Shown here piece by piece: positions 22,825 through 36,783 of a stretch of 64,000 nt of DNA. Made by a program: the position numbers and the translations under genes. Below the pieces are notes generated by a model. It saw only the letters and a program-made list of their open reading frames with translations. It had not been told where the DNA came from and did not search any database. Source of the DNA: Macrolepiota albuminosa (taxonomy: Eukaryota > Basidiomycota > Agaricomycetes > Agaricales > Agaricaceae); the NCBI GenBank assembly GCA_027475525.1, contig JAMWFC010000086.1:558001-622000 (forward strand), read 5' to 3'. Numbering within the stretch: position 1 is the stretch's first letter; every line of letters begins with the position of its first letter.

Positions 22825-25128
22825 TTACGCATTTCTGATGAGGTCTGCAGCACGTTCCGCTATAGCATAAACAATTGCTTGAAAATGAGCTCCGAATGCA
22901 AATGGCTGAGATGGATATTGGAGAGACAGGAAGTTAGACCGCGGGAAATAAATACAGCCCCAGATACGCACGAGAACAGAAGCATCAACTACGCGTAAAC
23001 CTGCTGCGCCTTTGACCTTCAAATCTGGCCCAACGACACCACCGTTTTCCTGGCTATTTGAAATTTTAGCTGTGCCAGCGGCATGATTGAAGCTTGACGC
23101 AAAGCTCTTGATGTAGTCCTTGATCGCAGCATCAGAAGTCAAATTTGCACTATCTACATAGGGAGCATTGATATAATCTTTCCATGCAGGAGCTTGAAGA
23201 AAACGTTGGGCCATCTTCACGGCTTCCGTCATAATCGAAATGTCGATGTCTTCAGTGAGCATATTTGGGTTAATCAGCGGTTGCACAAAAGGATCAATGG
23301 ATGCAAGCTGCACAGATCCACCTATGTATACATGTACACAGTTAGTCGAGAAGGATCGCAGTGATTCAAAATTGAGAAGGCCAACGTGATTCTGGTGCAG
23401 TTACGGCAATGCATGTGGAAATATAATTTCCTGTTGCAGGTGGGGGTTGACTGAAGGAAAAAAATGCGTTCTGAGAGCAAGAAGACAGTCAGGGTCAGGT
23501 AATTATCATAACAATACGTCCCACGACTTACCGTGAAAACCAATTCAAAGTGTGGAGTTACAGGGCCACCAGCAGGATCCTTTCTGCCTTTCAATATGTT
23601 AGACGATTTAGGCAGGCGGAAGAAACCGATGTTGTTTGCGGCGGGATTATTAGCAAGTGGTCCTTGATGGTTCGTGTCGTATTCATTAAGTGCCGCTTGT
23701 AAGGCTTCAGGAAAGTGATCGAGTTGATCGTAGGTGTTGTTACTGTTAACAGACCACTGTAATGCGACAAACGGATGATCAAACATGTTTTTCCCGACAT
23801 CTGGAAGGTTCACGATAGGCTTAATACCGAATTTGCGGAGGCTTTGGGAGTCTCCTATGCCAGAAAGCATCAGGAGCTGAGGGGTTCCAATAGCTCCTGC
23901 TGTAAGTAATATTTCTTTCGAAGCAGTCACGAAATGGGATGGACCTACAGGAGGTATTCTATGATTGATCAAAATCTCTTTCAATCAAGCAAGAAATACC
24001 CACTTTGACCCGTCTGTGAGAATTGTACTTTATTAAAGGTAGGCGTAGTAGCCTTACGAGCTGCTTGGACTAGTTTCGTTACGTGGCCGTTTACAAGGAC
24101 ATCAAGGTTTGACCGTTGTGATAGGATAGGTGTCAGGAAGGCCGTGGCCGCGCTACTTCATTTACCATTTGCAATAGTAGATTGTAAAGTACCTGAAGGT
24201 TCACTATTATTAGCAAGAATTCGTCGTTATACGACTCCGTTTCATATTTACCAAGCCCGAGTGGATTACCCGAGTTCATATCTAAATTGAAAGGAAACTC
24301 TGATTTGAGCTGAATCGTCGTATTGAGGACAAGTGAGTCAATAGGCAGCCCCATCGCAGGAAGGCTGGTTAGAAGGGGGCCCTTTGTCCCATGATACTTT
24401 GGATTTATCTGGCCCGTTGTGTTGTGGCTATCAGCGGGGGCTGTCAGGGTCTCTGACTGACGAAGGAGTAAGCAATCATAAACGAATGGTTCACGTAATT
24501 GATATCTGCCTTGAGGAAATAAGGGAACATCTTCTTCCATGACCACCCATTGTCACCAGAAATACGAGCGAATTGATCCCAGTCGTCAGAAGAGCCCCGC
24601 GTGTAAAACATATAATCTAGTGCACTATGACAAGATTTTCGCTTTGAGTGCTGAGAATCGACCTACTGATGGAACTACTTCCTCCGAGAACGTGGCCACG
24701 GGGTAAGGAAATTGAGCGGTTATCAAAACCTGCTTGAGCGGTTGTAGTATAGTTCCAGTCAAACTTGGTCTTTGTCGCGTTACCCACGAAGAAAGGGACT
24801 TGAATGAGGTCATCGTTTGAGGCGACATTTCTAGAAAGATCGTGAGTTCGTATGGCATACTAGTAGAACTATTGGACATACGACCCGCCAGCTTCGATGA
24901 CTAGAACTGTGTTTGCAGGATCCTCTGTCAAACGATTCGCAAGAACGCTGCCAGCAGTTCCACCTTAAGCGAAACGGTCAAATTGTTCGCTTCAAATTTG
25001 TCACCGAAACGCTCACCGCCCACTATGATGTAGTCATATTCATGCTTTGAAAGATCTTGAGGTCGATCGAGCAGTCGAGCATGAATGAGCTCTAGTGATA
25101 AAGCTATGACCAATAGAGAAGGCTGCAT
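22825..25128 (-). CDS. GMC oxidoreductase (aryl-alcohol oxidase-like), interrupted by one in-frame TGA
   Basis: It is a secreted FAD enzyme that would oxidise an alcohol and reduce O2 to H2O2. The N-terminal signal peptide (MQPSLLVIALSLELIHA) precedes the FAD-binding YDYIIVGGGTAGSVLANRL, which spans a 53-bp intron (25016-24964). GMC signature 1 reads RGHVLGGSSSI, signature 2 GAIGTPQLLMLSGIG. The catalytic His pair is in NHAAGT and GAHFQA, the latter after an intron (GTGCGT...CTCAG). The C-terminus is AERAADLIRNA. At least nine introns of about 50 bp are needed. In the conserved NGK-[R]-SSAATAFL segment the Arg codon is TGA (24160-24158), consistent with CGA to TGA. Otherwise the gene is complete, so it is either a recent pseudogene, one inactive allele or a base error. 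The TATATATATA at about 25170-25182 is its likely TATA box. Confidence 0.85.
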
Positions 25129-26643
25129 GCTTTGACATCAGATAGCACCGATCGTTGACTTTGTGAATTACGGTTTATATATATACAGAGAACCATATGC
25201 ATGCCGGTGACTAAGGCGCAGGACGGCTGTGCCGCAAGACTTCTTATCCGAGTTTGCATTGACCCTTGGTTTCAGGTATGCATTACGAGCCGGGGTATCA
25301 TGACGTCCGTCAGAAGTCTGATTCACCTTACAAGTTGCTTCAATCGGAATGCGTAGTAAGCCATTGTCCACATAATTATCAATGACCACCGCACAATAAT
25401 TCCGGGAGCAGTGGACATGCGATTGTTGCGGATCTGGAAGGTAAGACTCAAGTAGTTAGAGCATGCTAGAGAAAATAGCCAAAGTAACTCGGGTTAAGCC
25501 AAACATTCCATTAGAATCAGTAAATCTTATGAACCCGAATATGCTCTTTAAATTCACATACAATCAGTGGGCTTGTTCAGGGACATTAACATGGTAAGAA
25601 ACAGACATACAATGACTCTGCGTTTCGTTTTCATACCATTCGGTCGCGTGACTGTCACAGATACAGGGAAAGACGCCATTTAATTTTTTTTTTCCAGCTT
25701 GAAATGTTAGAAGAGCAGCATAAAAATCCACAAAAGAACCTCAGACGGGTATCGGGTCGAAACGTTGAAGGACTGGTGCACAACGTGAATGTACGCAGTA
25801 CTACCAAAGAAAGCATTCCATTAATTGCTTATGTCAACACGACAGTCGTGTCAACTGGAAAAATACACTTGCTTAATAGGATTAATCTGTCTGCCATCCT
25901 AACTTGAACCCGTCTCGTACGAGCAGCCTTGGCCATTTCTTGATCTCACATTTATGGTAATGCCTCGTGCATCCTATTTCTCTTCCGTGGACTTTACTCA
26001 AATTGTGCTCCACATATCTGATCGTGTTTGGGCACAAGTGACATGTGATGCATGTGATGTCGCGAGTATATCAGGAACAGACGGGACTATCTCTGAACGA
26101 AGCCCAAATAATGCCGACTGAAGTACGATGATTCTGTATCTCCTGCTACCTACGGCATAGCGATAATAACAGACCGTAGTGGCTGACGATGTCTGTTGAT
26201 ATTTGACACTTGGCTTTTTACAACTACATTGGATAAACGAAACCAGACCTGGGCGTCACCCATTATAGCCATGTGTCTGTCAATCAACCTACCGTGGCAT
26301 CGAAAATGTTATTGATAGCCAACAAACAGGTTTTCAAATAGGTGTGATACAATTCCAACATCGACACCTACATTCGTGCTTTGATCGTAGATCTCCACCC
26401 ATAAAGGAACGCCTTGCGAGTGGAATGTCACAGGATCTCGGCGGAAGAGATTACTGCAGTGCGCTATCTGAGCTGGAACAGGTAGATGAAGAACACAGCT
26501 CTCTTATATCGAGTAATTTACTTTGTCTCAGTAATGCTAGTCACAGTGCGAGAAATCATGGAGCGTCAATTGTCGGCGATGGATGAAAAAAGATGGTTAT
26601 GGCCACTTCATCAAACTTACTTCTTGCATCAAGATAATATCAT
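25129..26643. other. Intergenic region, no gene recognised
   Basis: It contains the GMC promoter (TATA-like run near 25175) and the 3' flank of the aldo/keto reductase gene. The longest frames (for example 26486-26869 on the plus strand) overlap the reductase exons and look like shadows. Confidence 0.5.
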
Positions 26644-27900
<1,257 letters not shown>

Positions 27901-28550
27901 AGTTTCTGTTGCCAGATACGCGATGACCACGCGATGACTGCTGAGATTTGAAAACTCAAGTGTCCCTCGACAGCTGACAGGTTTAAATAAGGCTCTATCA
28001 TGTATCTCGCTGACGAAGATGCAGTAGTAGATGAGTAGGTTGATAAAGCCGTCGGACCGTGATTGGAGGCACACCCAGTGACGTGAGAATGGTAAAGCCT
28101 TTCGCTGTATAATCAATGGACCGTTGGGGCACATTCAGACGTGCACAAGGTCGGAGAAGACCGAGGATTCTCAAGTGAAACTAGATCCAGCCGAGCATCA
28201 GTCCGAGATGTCCGTCTCCGAGTTGTCATAATAAGCATTCACGTTATGTTTGTTTCGGGCTGCTGGAGCGACGAATTGACAACCAGGTAGGTATACAAGT
28301 ATGCCGAAAGTTGATCAAGATTATTGTATACGTTTTACTCAAGTCCCATGGGCATACATACCTCTCTGAATTTAACTCCATCGGCTCCTGCCGCTTGTCA
28401 TCTTGATTGGCCGTCGTTACCACAATTGGAGAAATGTCGCTGGATCTGGAAGTCTGATCATGGGACTATGTAGTATGGGAAAACGCACTGTCTGAGGACA
28501 ATTGACACTTTCGTATCGAGGATGTGTAAGAGTTCTGTAGTTTGCTATGA
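27901..28550. other. Intergenic region between reductase and F-box genes
   Basis: A TTTAAATAAGG-like TATA element on the minus strand near 27985 probably belongs to the reductase. No gene was found. Confidence 0.5.
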
Positions 28551-30082
28551 CTAGCATACAGGCTCATACACGAAAGCAATATTTCTCCGCGCAGCGACTT
28601 CAGCTGCCTCCTGCATCATCAAAAGATCATTTTCATCCGTGAATCCAGGTAACGTCTTTATTGTCACTGATTCCCAGCCAGTAGTCTCCAGCGCATCCGT
28701 CAGATCTTCCAGGTATAATGCCGGGACTAGGGTTGCTACAAAGGTTGTCATGGCGGATGACCGCTTTCCTTTTCCTTTCATTACAATAGACTTTGCAGTG
28801 AGAAGGTCTCCAGAGACACAAAGCTCTTCAAGAGAGCATAGCTGCGGCATGACTAGGTCTATTGCGTAATCCTCGTCCATTGATTGGCGACGAAACGGAC
28901 AGGTTCTAATTGTCAGGCTCACCAGGGAGGGGGCGGCGACTAGAAGGAATGATTTAAGATCCTGGTTAAGAGGGCCATTCAGGCGTTCAAGTTCGACTTT
29001 TTGAAGACGATGGGATGTAAAGCGCACGAATTGGCGGCCCGTTAAATGTGATGCACGAAGCTTGAGGTTTTCGATGTTGCATTGTAGCTCTGGTACCTGA
29101 TGCACATGAATTTTCAGTGCTCAGTAAGCGTGAAGGCACTGACCTTATCATCAAAAGCCCTAGATGTCCATGAATATCATGAGTCCTTGGCAATTTGGGA
29201 AGATAAGAAGATGGGATCGAACCGGTTAGACACTGTAGTTCGGAAGGCAATATCAAGTTGTCGAAGTCTATTCCATCTTGCAATGAATTGCTGGATTTCT
29301 CCAATGTTGAATTCGACAATCTTGCCCATGTGAGAGTCGTGATCATATATTGTACATCGTTCGACATTTTCGAGACGCAAAAGGATTTTCACAAATTCTC
29401 TGCGGAGTGATGCATGTATACCCGGCAGGTGGATCGTTTTGATAGCTGTTGCACAGCTTAGGATGGTGAGGACTGCACGACATCTGGCAATGAATTGCTT
29501 CTCATTATCGATTCCCCGTGACAGTCCTGCGTAATCCTCAAGACGGAAGCAATTCATGAGTAGTCCTCGCTCGGGCCTCATCTCCAGTGAACGCGCAACA
29601 GCCAAGAGGCTTGGTTGATGTCTGTTGCAAGTGTTCCTTGTGAAAACCGTAAAGAATGTGTCGAGCATACAAGACCAGGCCTTACACACTAGTCCGAGAG
29701 ACAGTACTATCGAACGCCATCCTCTGAATTTATGTTCAACCGCAGCTTTGGCGATAGATTGTAGAATGGAAGGTGGAAGAGCTGGAAGAACCTGACAACG
29801 AGTAATGGGGAGAATTCTAGTGCTGTAAGCAGGTATTCCCATTGGTGTCTCACGGAGCCTGAACACTGTGTGAGGGTCGGTCAGGACATCGTCGTAATAA
29901 GAACGAAAGGATATATTGGTTTCAAAGAAGTTGACAAAGGATCCCAACTCGGTAGAGAAAGTCTTATCGTAGGCGATGCGAAGGTATTTGGAGGTAACAG
30001 ACGGTCGGGGTTGTAAGGTAGCCCAGAACCATTCGCCTATCCTGTCGAGAACGACTTCAAAAGCAATCGTAAGAATTGGCAA
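28551..30082 (-). CDS. F-box/LRR-like protein, probably interrupted
   Basis: It resembles the large Agaricomycete group of F-box-like proteins. An F-box-like helix region (LPPSILQSIAKAAV...LGLVCKAWSCML, about residues 100-140 of the first frame) is followed by weak leucine-rich segments (VERCTIYDH, LRQLDIAFR, LVSLTIRTCPF, LCSLEELCVSGD, LEDLTDALETTGWESVTI). These proteins usually act as substrate adaptors of SCF ubiquitin ligases. The frame 30082-29177 ends at TGA 29179-29177. Ignoring that stop, it continues in frame to a good 5' splice site (AAG|GTCAGT near 29143) whose 3' site (CATCAG) leads into the second exon, VPELQCNIENLKL (29096-28551). So the TGA looks like a CGA to TGA nonsense change. 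Alternatively a weak upstream donor skips it. The 5' end is unsure: the open frame has no ATG at 30082 and continues upstream. Confidence 0.6.
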
Positions 30083-30785
30083 GCAATTAGAATCGTCATC
30101 GTTGATATCACATGTGCCCGCTCGGGATCTGCTACGATGCGCTATGATTAGCCTCCGATTGGATAATGGCTCCCAAGGTGTCGTTCGAAGCCCGTGTCTC
30201 TCTGTCTGCAGACAATCACGGATACGCTAAGGATTTGATGAGGTGGAACATAGTCAATAACCTCAGGGATACAACACACCAGATTATTGAAAATCTCGCT
30301 TTCTTCATAAGCCAGTATCAATCGTATCTTCGAGAAGTTGTTCCTGGTCCCCGAATCCAGAACAACAGATATCATGAAGCCATCACAATGATAAGTATAA
30401 CCAGGGCCCTCATATGAGCTGAAACTGAGCCAATAATCATTACCCATTCAATTTTGCTTCCCGTCGTACGAAACAGATATGAGAGCAGCTTAAATATCAC
30501 AATAGTAACATAGTAACACGGGATACAGCTGACGCGATCTGAGAGCGATTAGATATGATCGATCCAGATAAAGCCTCAGGCAACGTGTCAAAAGTGCAAC
30601 ATTCGAATGGTCAGAACTACGTCGGGCATGCCGGACGAACTTTAATGTAAAGTTATAAGCAGCGTATCGATTACATAGGGGCAGCAAACATGATAAAAGA
30701 TGATAAGGCACTCAATCTATACTTAAACAGTGTATGGACAGTGAGTTACTGAAACAGCCACATAACGTTGAAGCCATACCATCGT
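30083..30785. other. Intergenic region
   Basis: It lies between the F-box-like gene and the 3' end of the MFS gene. A plus-strand frame 30166-30417 has no recognisable features. The first exon of the F-box-like gene may lie in the left part (possible 3' splice site near 30127 on the minus strand). Confidence 0.4.
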
Positions 30786-32621
30786 TCAGTAAGAGCTTTT
30801 CTGAGTGGAAACTTCTAGGTCGGCGGGACCCGACTCGGCATCTTTCTCCCTGACTGTTTGCTCAATAACAGATCTCCGCCCTTCCAGCCCTCCTTCATAC
30901 CCAAACCACGTAAAACGGCGACAATGAGGGCCTCTTACAAGGAGGAAAAGCAGTTGTAACCCGTACAGGCCCATGTTTAGGCCAGCGTCCGATCTCCAGC
31001 CATTCTTAACGAAAACTTTGGTACCCACAGAAGTTCCCATGACTTGACCGATGAAGAACTGAGGAGTCGTCGGTTCAAAAAGAGTCTGGAACATAGGAAA
31101 TTACATACCGAGATTAACATGATTGAGTTGAGTCTCGCACGAGCCTTGTCAGAGATACTTGAGGTTGTAAGCGTTTTGACTGCATCTCAAAGGCTCGTTT
31201 TCCCTTACCTAAATACAGCCATAGATATACATACCTGCGTCGTTTGGCGAAACAAATCCGTACCAAGTATCGCAATCACAACAGCCGCGATGTTTATTCC
31301 GCCAGCGCCCGTCTGGATAGCTTGGAAAGAGAGAAGGAACAGGAGATTGACGAGTATGCCATGCCAAGGGAACAGTTTGTCCATCCATCTTCCAAAAACG
31401 GGCACCAAAGCAACTCCAAGCATTCCAGCGAGGCCAAATAGACCTATCACCAGTCTGCAAAATCGTTAAGCACTTATTCTGTCTGGGTGACGAATTTTAC
31501 GTACGTGGAATAATTGTAAGGTGGGCCGTCAAGCAAAAATGTAAGGGTCACCCAGAGGTTGGCAAAACATGCACTACCAAGGAGGTTGATGAGGCAGACT
31601 TGGATGAGCAAAGGTTCCGTGACAGAATATTTCGCCATGGACCACAAAATATTCCAGTACGTCAAATCATCGTTTTTCGCCGGGTAATCAGGAAGGACAA
31701 AGTAACCTCCAACCAGTACAAATGCTTGGGCTCCGATCGCTGTGTAGTATACAACTCGCCATGTCGTTATATCCGCGATTACACCTGCAAGGACACGGGC
31801 GACGAGGATCCCAAATAGGAATCCTGAGAGGACGATAGATATTGCAGAAGCGCGACGATTTGGAGGGGCGAGATCTGCAGCTAAGGGAAGGAGTATTTGA
31901 GGTACAACTGAGGACATTCCAACCAGAAAGGAAAGGACCTCGAAGGCGATGAGATCCTTTGTGACAGCTAATCCAATGCTTAAGGTCATGGCCAGGAAGG
32001 TCAGGCTCAGGATTAGCTGCCGTCGTCGAACGAGGTCTCCGACAGGTGCGATGAAGAGCAGACCTGCAGCGTAACTGTAATGCCGTGTTAATTTCGTCTT
32101 CAAGTAGCAGGAAATATTACTCGCCCAGCTTGGGTGAGCGTTGGGATGCTGTCAAGCCCAAGTCAGTATTCGATCCTACCAAAACACGGACTGGGTAAAA
32201 ACAAAAAACCTTGAAACTTGATTATTCGAAACATTGAAAGTTTCGGCGAATTGTACTATTAGAGGAATTCAGATCACTTGGACAGTTGACGATTGAAATG
32301 GCCGCGTACTGAGGAGGGGTTGGCAATAATACAAATTCGCTACGACTTCGCAACAATCATCAGCCTTCAACCCTTACAGAATACGTATTACTCACGAAAC
32401 GTGCCTGCAAACCCAAACGACAGGTTCATGAGCAACCCAAAGTCGAAAGGCGCCTCTGGATCATAACGAAGCCTTTGTGGAATTGGTATCAACCCAAAAT
32501 CTTTCTTTATCTGGGTATTACTTGAAGTCTTGGGTCTAGATACGTCCTTTTCATTACAAGTCGGAATGTTAGCCTCATGATCAAGAGGGGCCGAAGGACG
32601 ACTTGGACCGGGGACGACCAT
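30786..32621 (-). CDS. Major facilitator superfamily transporter
   Basis: It is a multi-pass plasma-membrane or organelle-membrane carrier. A hydrophilic N-terminus precedes helix 1 (LLMNLSFGFAGTF). Short exons then give NLYYCQPLL, FAETFNVSNNQVS and IPTLTQAG. The main exon (32074-31500) reads YAAGLLFIAPVGDLVRRRQLIL, with the conserved GDLVRRR loop between helices 2 and 3, through LVGMSSVVPQILLPLAADL and FLFGILVARVLAGVI. Later exons hold LVIGLFGLAGMLGVALVPVFGRWMDK and FFIGQVMGTSVGTKVF. The tail is hydrophilic, with the stop at 30788-30786. The domain order matches a bacterial-type efflux group (YgaY-like) found in basidiomycetes. One intron (32124-32075) uses a GC-AG pair: GCGAGT donor, ACAG acceptor. 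The substrate is unknown. Confidence 0.85.
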
Positions 32622-33016
32622 ACAAGAGTATCGAGATGAAGACGAAAGCGAAATCCTGAGCCTGAAGATACATTGCCAACGAGAAAACCTGCACTCTTTT
32701 GCCTCGAGTGATCGTTGACAGCGGAATGGCCGAAGGAACGTTGCGTTTCATATTTATGTCACTGAATGGAAGGCCGTTGCTCTGAACTCAGTAAAAAAGT
32801 CATAGAAAGGCTAAAAGGTTAAGGGAAAGTTAAAAAGGGCACACAAAACACTGATTTCAGTTGGTAACACCTACAAGAGTAAGTTATGTACCCAAAAATT
32901 CTTCATATCGAGCTCGAGAAAATTTCAGAAGATCTTATTAGTACAAATCTACAGATGATTTAATGAATGAGCTAAAGCACATGGATTCCATACACGTCAA
33001 CAGCAAATAGGAAGAC
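32622..33016. other. Intergenic region
   Basis: Promoter side of the MFS gene and 3' flank of the BAG gene. Nothing else was recognised. Confidence 0.5.
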
Positions 33017-35251
33017 TCAGAAATCAACCTCGAGCCAATCTTCATCTCTATTGCGAACGATAGGATGCTCAGAAACGGATTCATCAGCCTCACGAAAAGT
33101 CAAAACGAAGCCTTCTGGTTCGACATCAGCGCATTGAATCGAGGCGGTAAGCTCAGTACTTTTGCTCAGAGTCGGTGAGCCTTCCAGCGATGGAGTGGGA
33201 AACTCAACGGCTGTTTCGATCGGCATATCGACGGGTATGGTATTTTCATGATCACCTATGATCGCGTTGGCGTTGGAAGGGGTGGTAGATGCTGTTTCAA
33301 GTACGGATGACGGGGAAGAGGTGGATAGGCCAGGTTCTGCATCACCTGAGAAGCTATTTGTGGTTGAGGCGATTAGAACGGGAGAAGGGATGACGGAGTC
33401 GGTGACTTCGACAGGGACAGGGTTGATAGTTTGAGCAGACGAAGGTGGAAAATCAACAACTGAGGTAGCGTCTGAAAACTCCAGTCTATCCTCAAGAGTG
33501 GCCTGAGTAGAATCATTGCCATGGGTAGAGGCGGAAACGGTCCATGCAGATGAATCATCTAAGATGCTGACCGTCGTGATAGCGGGAGACAAGACTTTTT
33601 GCTCAATAATCTCGGGGAGCGGACCAGAAACCACATCGGCACGATCGTCAAACCTATTTTGATTCGCGCCATCATCTTCCCGCTCACTGAGACTTTCACT
33701 CTCATCGAGCCCCAACCCCAGCACCGCACCATTATCCTCACCCTCATTGTCCGCCTTCCCCGCCTTGTCCGCCAGAAGTTCCAAAACACTGACCCTCCGC
33801 CGCCCTTCCACGTCCCTCTCCAGCTCCTCCAGAGCCCGCTCAACACTCTTCACAACCTCCCTCCTGCTCTTCCTCACATCATCATCACCAAGACTCTCTA
33901 TTTCATCCAACTGCTCAAGAAGCACCGTCAATGCTTGCTCGTATGAGCGAACGGGGCGGTTGAGAGGGGAGTAGGTCAGGTGGTCCGTTGCGCTTGCTGA
34001 TTCTGTGTCCGAGTCAGACGCGGACATGGAGAGGGCGGAGGGGGGAGGAGAGGTCGAGGGAAGGAAGTCGAGTTCAACGGGAAGAGTGAAGTTTTCTTTA
34101 AGAGCGTTGAAGCTGGTTTGGATATTGCGAATTTTGTCAAAGGAGGAGATTTCGGCGGGGGAGGGATCGGCGGTGGAATTGTCGGCGGAAGGGGTGGTAA
34201 ACGCAGATGGGAGTGTGTTTAATTCGCCTTCAGAAGGTGTAGTTTCATGAGGGACACCAGAAGCTGATCTTGCCTCACCTTCTGAGGCTGGTGTAGTCCT
34301 TACATCAGGCACAGGGGAACGGCTAGAAGTATGAAAGACATTGGCGAAACCGCTTTTTCCAGGCGAGTCACACTCGCACTGTGTCTCTGCACGAGGAGGA
34401 ACAGCCTCCGAGATAGATTCCGTTCGGCGGCTGCGGGCAGTGGGAGTATCGCAAAATTTGGCGAACCCTAGTAAAAGTTCATCATTGGACATTGCCTCGA
34501 CAGATTGTGGTTTTGAGATAGACATGGCCTGGCAAAGAGGTATACTTTTCAGTTGCTCGTTGTCCCATGAAAGATGGCGCCGCGTATGGAAGGGATGTTT
34601 AAAGGCTAAAGGGTGAGGTCGCCGGGATGAACGAGCTCGTCTAGAGAAGGACGAAGTAGGGACAAGCAGTGGTTTTACCCTTGTAAAATAATGCACATCG
34701 TCGAGTGACGACGGATTCCATGATTCCTGCAAAGCATGTCAGCAGCTGAAATCGTGTGCCGTACTAGTTGTGAGAAGGTACCTACAAGGCGAGGATTGGG
34801 CGCTGCTTCGGTATAATACGTGCAAGGGCACATGCTTGAAGCCTAAGAGCCGTTAAGGTATAGAAATGAAATAAAGAGAGGTACTCACCAAGCCATCGCA
34901 GCGACAACGATCATGTCCAGCTTGAACAGCTTGCTGCTCGGCGAGATTGATCATATAAGGATAGTCTTCCTGGTACGCGCCAAAATTGTACAAGCCACAA
35001 GTCTGATTAGCATCCCCTGAGAAATATTGAGCAAGACGGCGAAGTTGATATTCCTGTTGATGTAATTGTAGCTCTCTGAGGCGACGGGCAAGAACTTCCT
35101 TCTCTCGCTCGACAGCCTTGAAAGCGAGATAGCTCGCTTCAGCAGCGCTGAGGTTCACTAGAGCATCTAAATATTGCTCTCGAGCGCTAGGCATGTATGG
35201 TGCCGGAGCAGGAGGACACAAAGTAAAAAGGCGAGGCATGTCAAGAAACAT
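33017..35251 (-). CDS. BAG-domain protein, largely disordered
   Basis: BAG domains bind the Hsp70 ATPase domain and promote nucleotide exchange. Three exons are inferred. The first, 35251 to about 34888, reads ...AREQYLDALVNLSAAEASYLAF, a helical N-terminal segment seen in basidiomycete BAG proteins, then a Tyr-rich part and a CRC motif. A 19-codon exon follows (ASSMCPCTYYTEAAPNPRL, about 34842-34786, GTAGGT donor). The large exon is about 34729-33017. The BAG-like helix is YEQALTVLLEQLDEIESLGDD through VVKSVERALEELERDVE (about 33960-33810). The rest is acidic and low-complexity. The C-terminus is NRDEDWLEVDF, an acidic W-x-x-V motif that fits an Atg8-interacting (LIR/AIM) sequence. A link between Hsp70 and autophagy is therefore possible but inferred. 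The small middle exon needs transcript support. Confidence 0.7.
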
Positions 35252-36783
35252 GAAGGGAATAAGAGAGGACGAATCGAAAGAGAAACCGTGGGGGGGTTGC
35301 GAGAAACATCCTTTTAGCCAAGATGTTATATATGCACAGCGAATGGATAAGTAAGCCTGAGTGCCAATGACTTGTGAGTTTACTCAGCGCAGTAGAAAGC
35401 ACAAGAAGGCTGTGAAAAGTTACCGAAGGTTCTCGACCGATCCCGAAAAAAAAGTGACCAACCTTCGATCAACAATCACGTGACTAGGTCAACCGAGGCC
35501 TCAAATCTTTTGACAGTTCATCCTAGGTCTCCGAATACCTCTTTTTGTTGTCGTTTGAGTTCGTTCTCAGGCTCATTCCTCACTTCTTCAAAGCTTCAGC
35601 ATCTTGAAATTGTGCGTCTGCAGGTGGGTAACCTCACAGCTTACCTACCTATCGAACACGCTCTGAGCAGCTCGTCGTTAAACTCCACCTCCTTTTCATT
35701 ATATGGACTTCTCACTCTAGCCCAGTCCTGATCTTTTATGATGTGTTCTTACGCCTTAGCATCGCCCATGAAGTAACTGAAGGGTGGGAATTGGTATTGA
35801 CACCAGTACGACAAGTTACTCCTTTGCACTCGAACTCGGCTCGGACTCTGCAGGCAAATCCTAAAACGGCATGGCTCTCAAACATTCTCTAGTCGGTCAT
35901 ACACCTGCTGTTGAAGATGCGTCTTTTGCTCTGGTAATTGTGGTGAGTCTTCCCTTCTATGGCTTGTGTAAATCTTGTGCACTACTGTCGTTTGTTACGT
36001 CAAGCTGGGCCAAACTACATCTGATGCGTAATTCTGATGCAGGTAGACTAGTCCTGGCACCTATCTGAGGAGCCCAAATGATGGCAGGTCTGGTCCAATA
36101 TTCATATGGAACGCTTGCATATTGTGAGACCATGGGGACTTGAAAAGGAGTGAGATGGTGCTACTGCTCGTCCGAACCTCGTCGAAGAGAATATTCTTTT
36201 TCTGCGGAAGAGCTTGGATGACTCCGTGTTGCCCAGCATGTCTGGAAGTGCTTAAATGGACTGCTATAATTCACGGTTGCTTCCCAAGGCAGGGACAAGG
36301 GACAGTACGCAGGCTCCAGACTTGCATAATACATAGAATAAGATAGAGTTCAGATACGACCGATGTCTTTGCTTGGGTGAATGCTTTGTTACGAGGTGAG
36401 CTTGTTCTACCAGGAAATCACCCTATGAAATGCATGATTTCTTACATGTATATCAAACTTTCACTGGACACCTACCGTTCCACAGGTTGTACGCGAGTCG
36501 AATGCTTTAATAAATATTGATTTGGCATGGTGATACTCAGACACGTCCACAGTAGGATGACCAATGTGCCACCATGAGTGTATTTGAAGCCTGATTCTTG
36601 GTGATTTGAACCCTCTCAACTCTGCAATATAGGGACAATAATCGCCATACACAAGTCTGAAAAATATCGACGGCTGGGAAAGTTCACACCATGGAATCTT
36701 TTATTCCGAGTATCCAAGCGACTATCTCAGCTTTGTTAAAACGACATCTGTAACTACAGCCTACAAGTGTAATTCCTTGGAAA
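35252..36783. other. Intergenic region, no gene recognised
   Basis: Short frames on both strands (35480-35731 and 35871-36068 plus; 36461-36652 minus) have no recognisable motif. The last reads YGDYCPYIAELRGF and might be a gene fragment. Confidence 0.4.
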
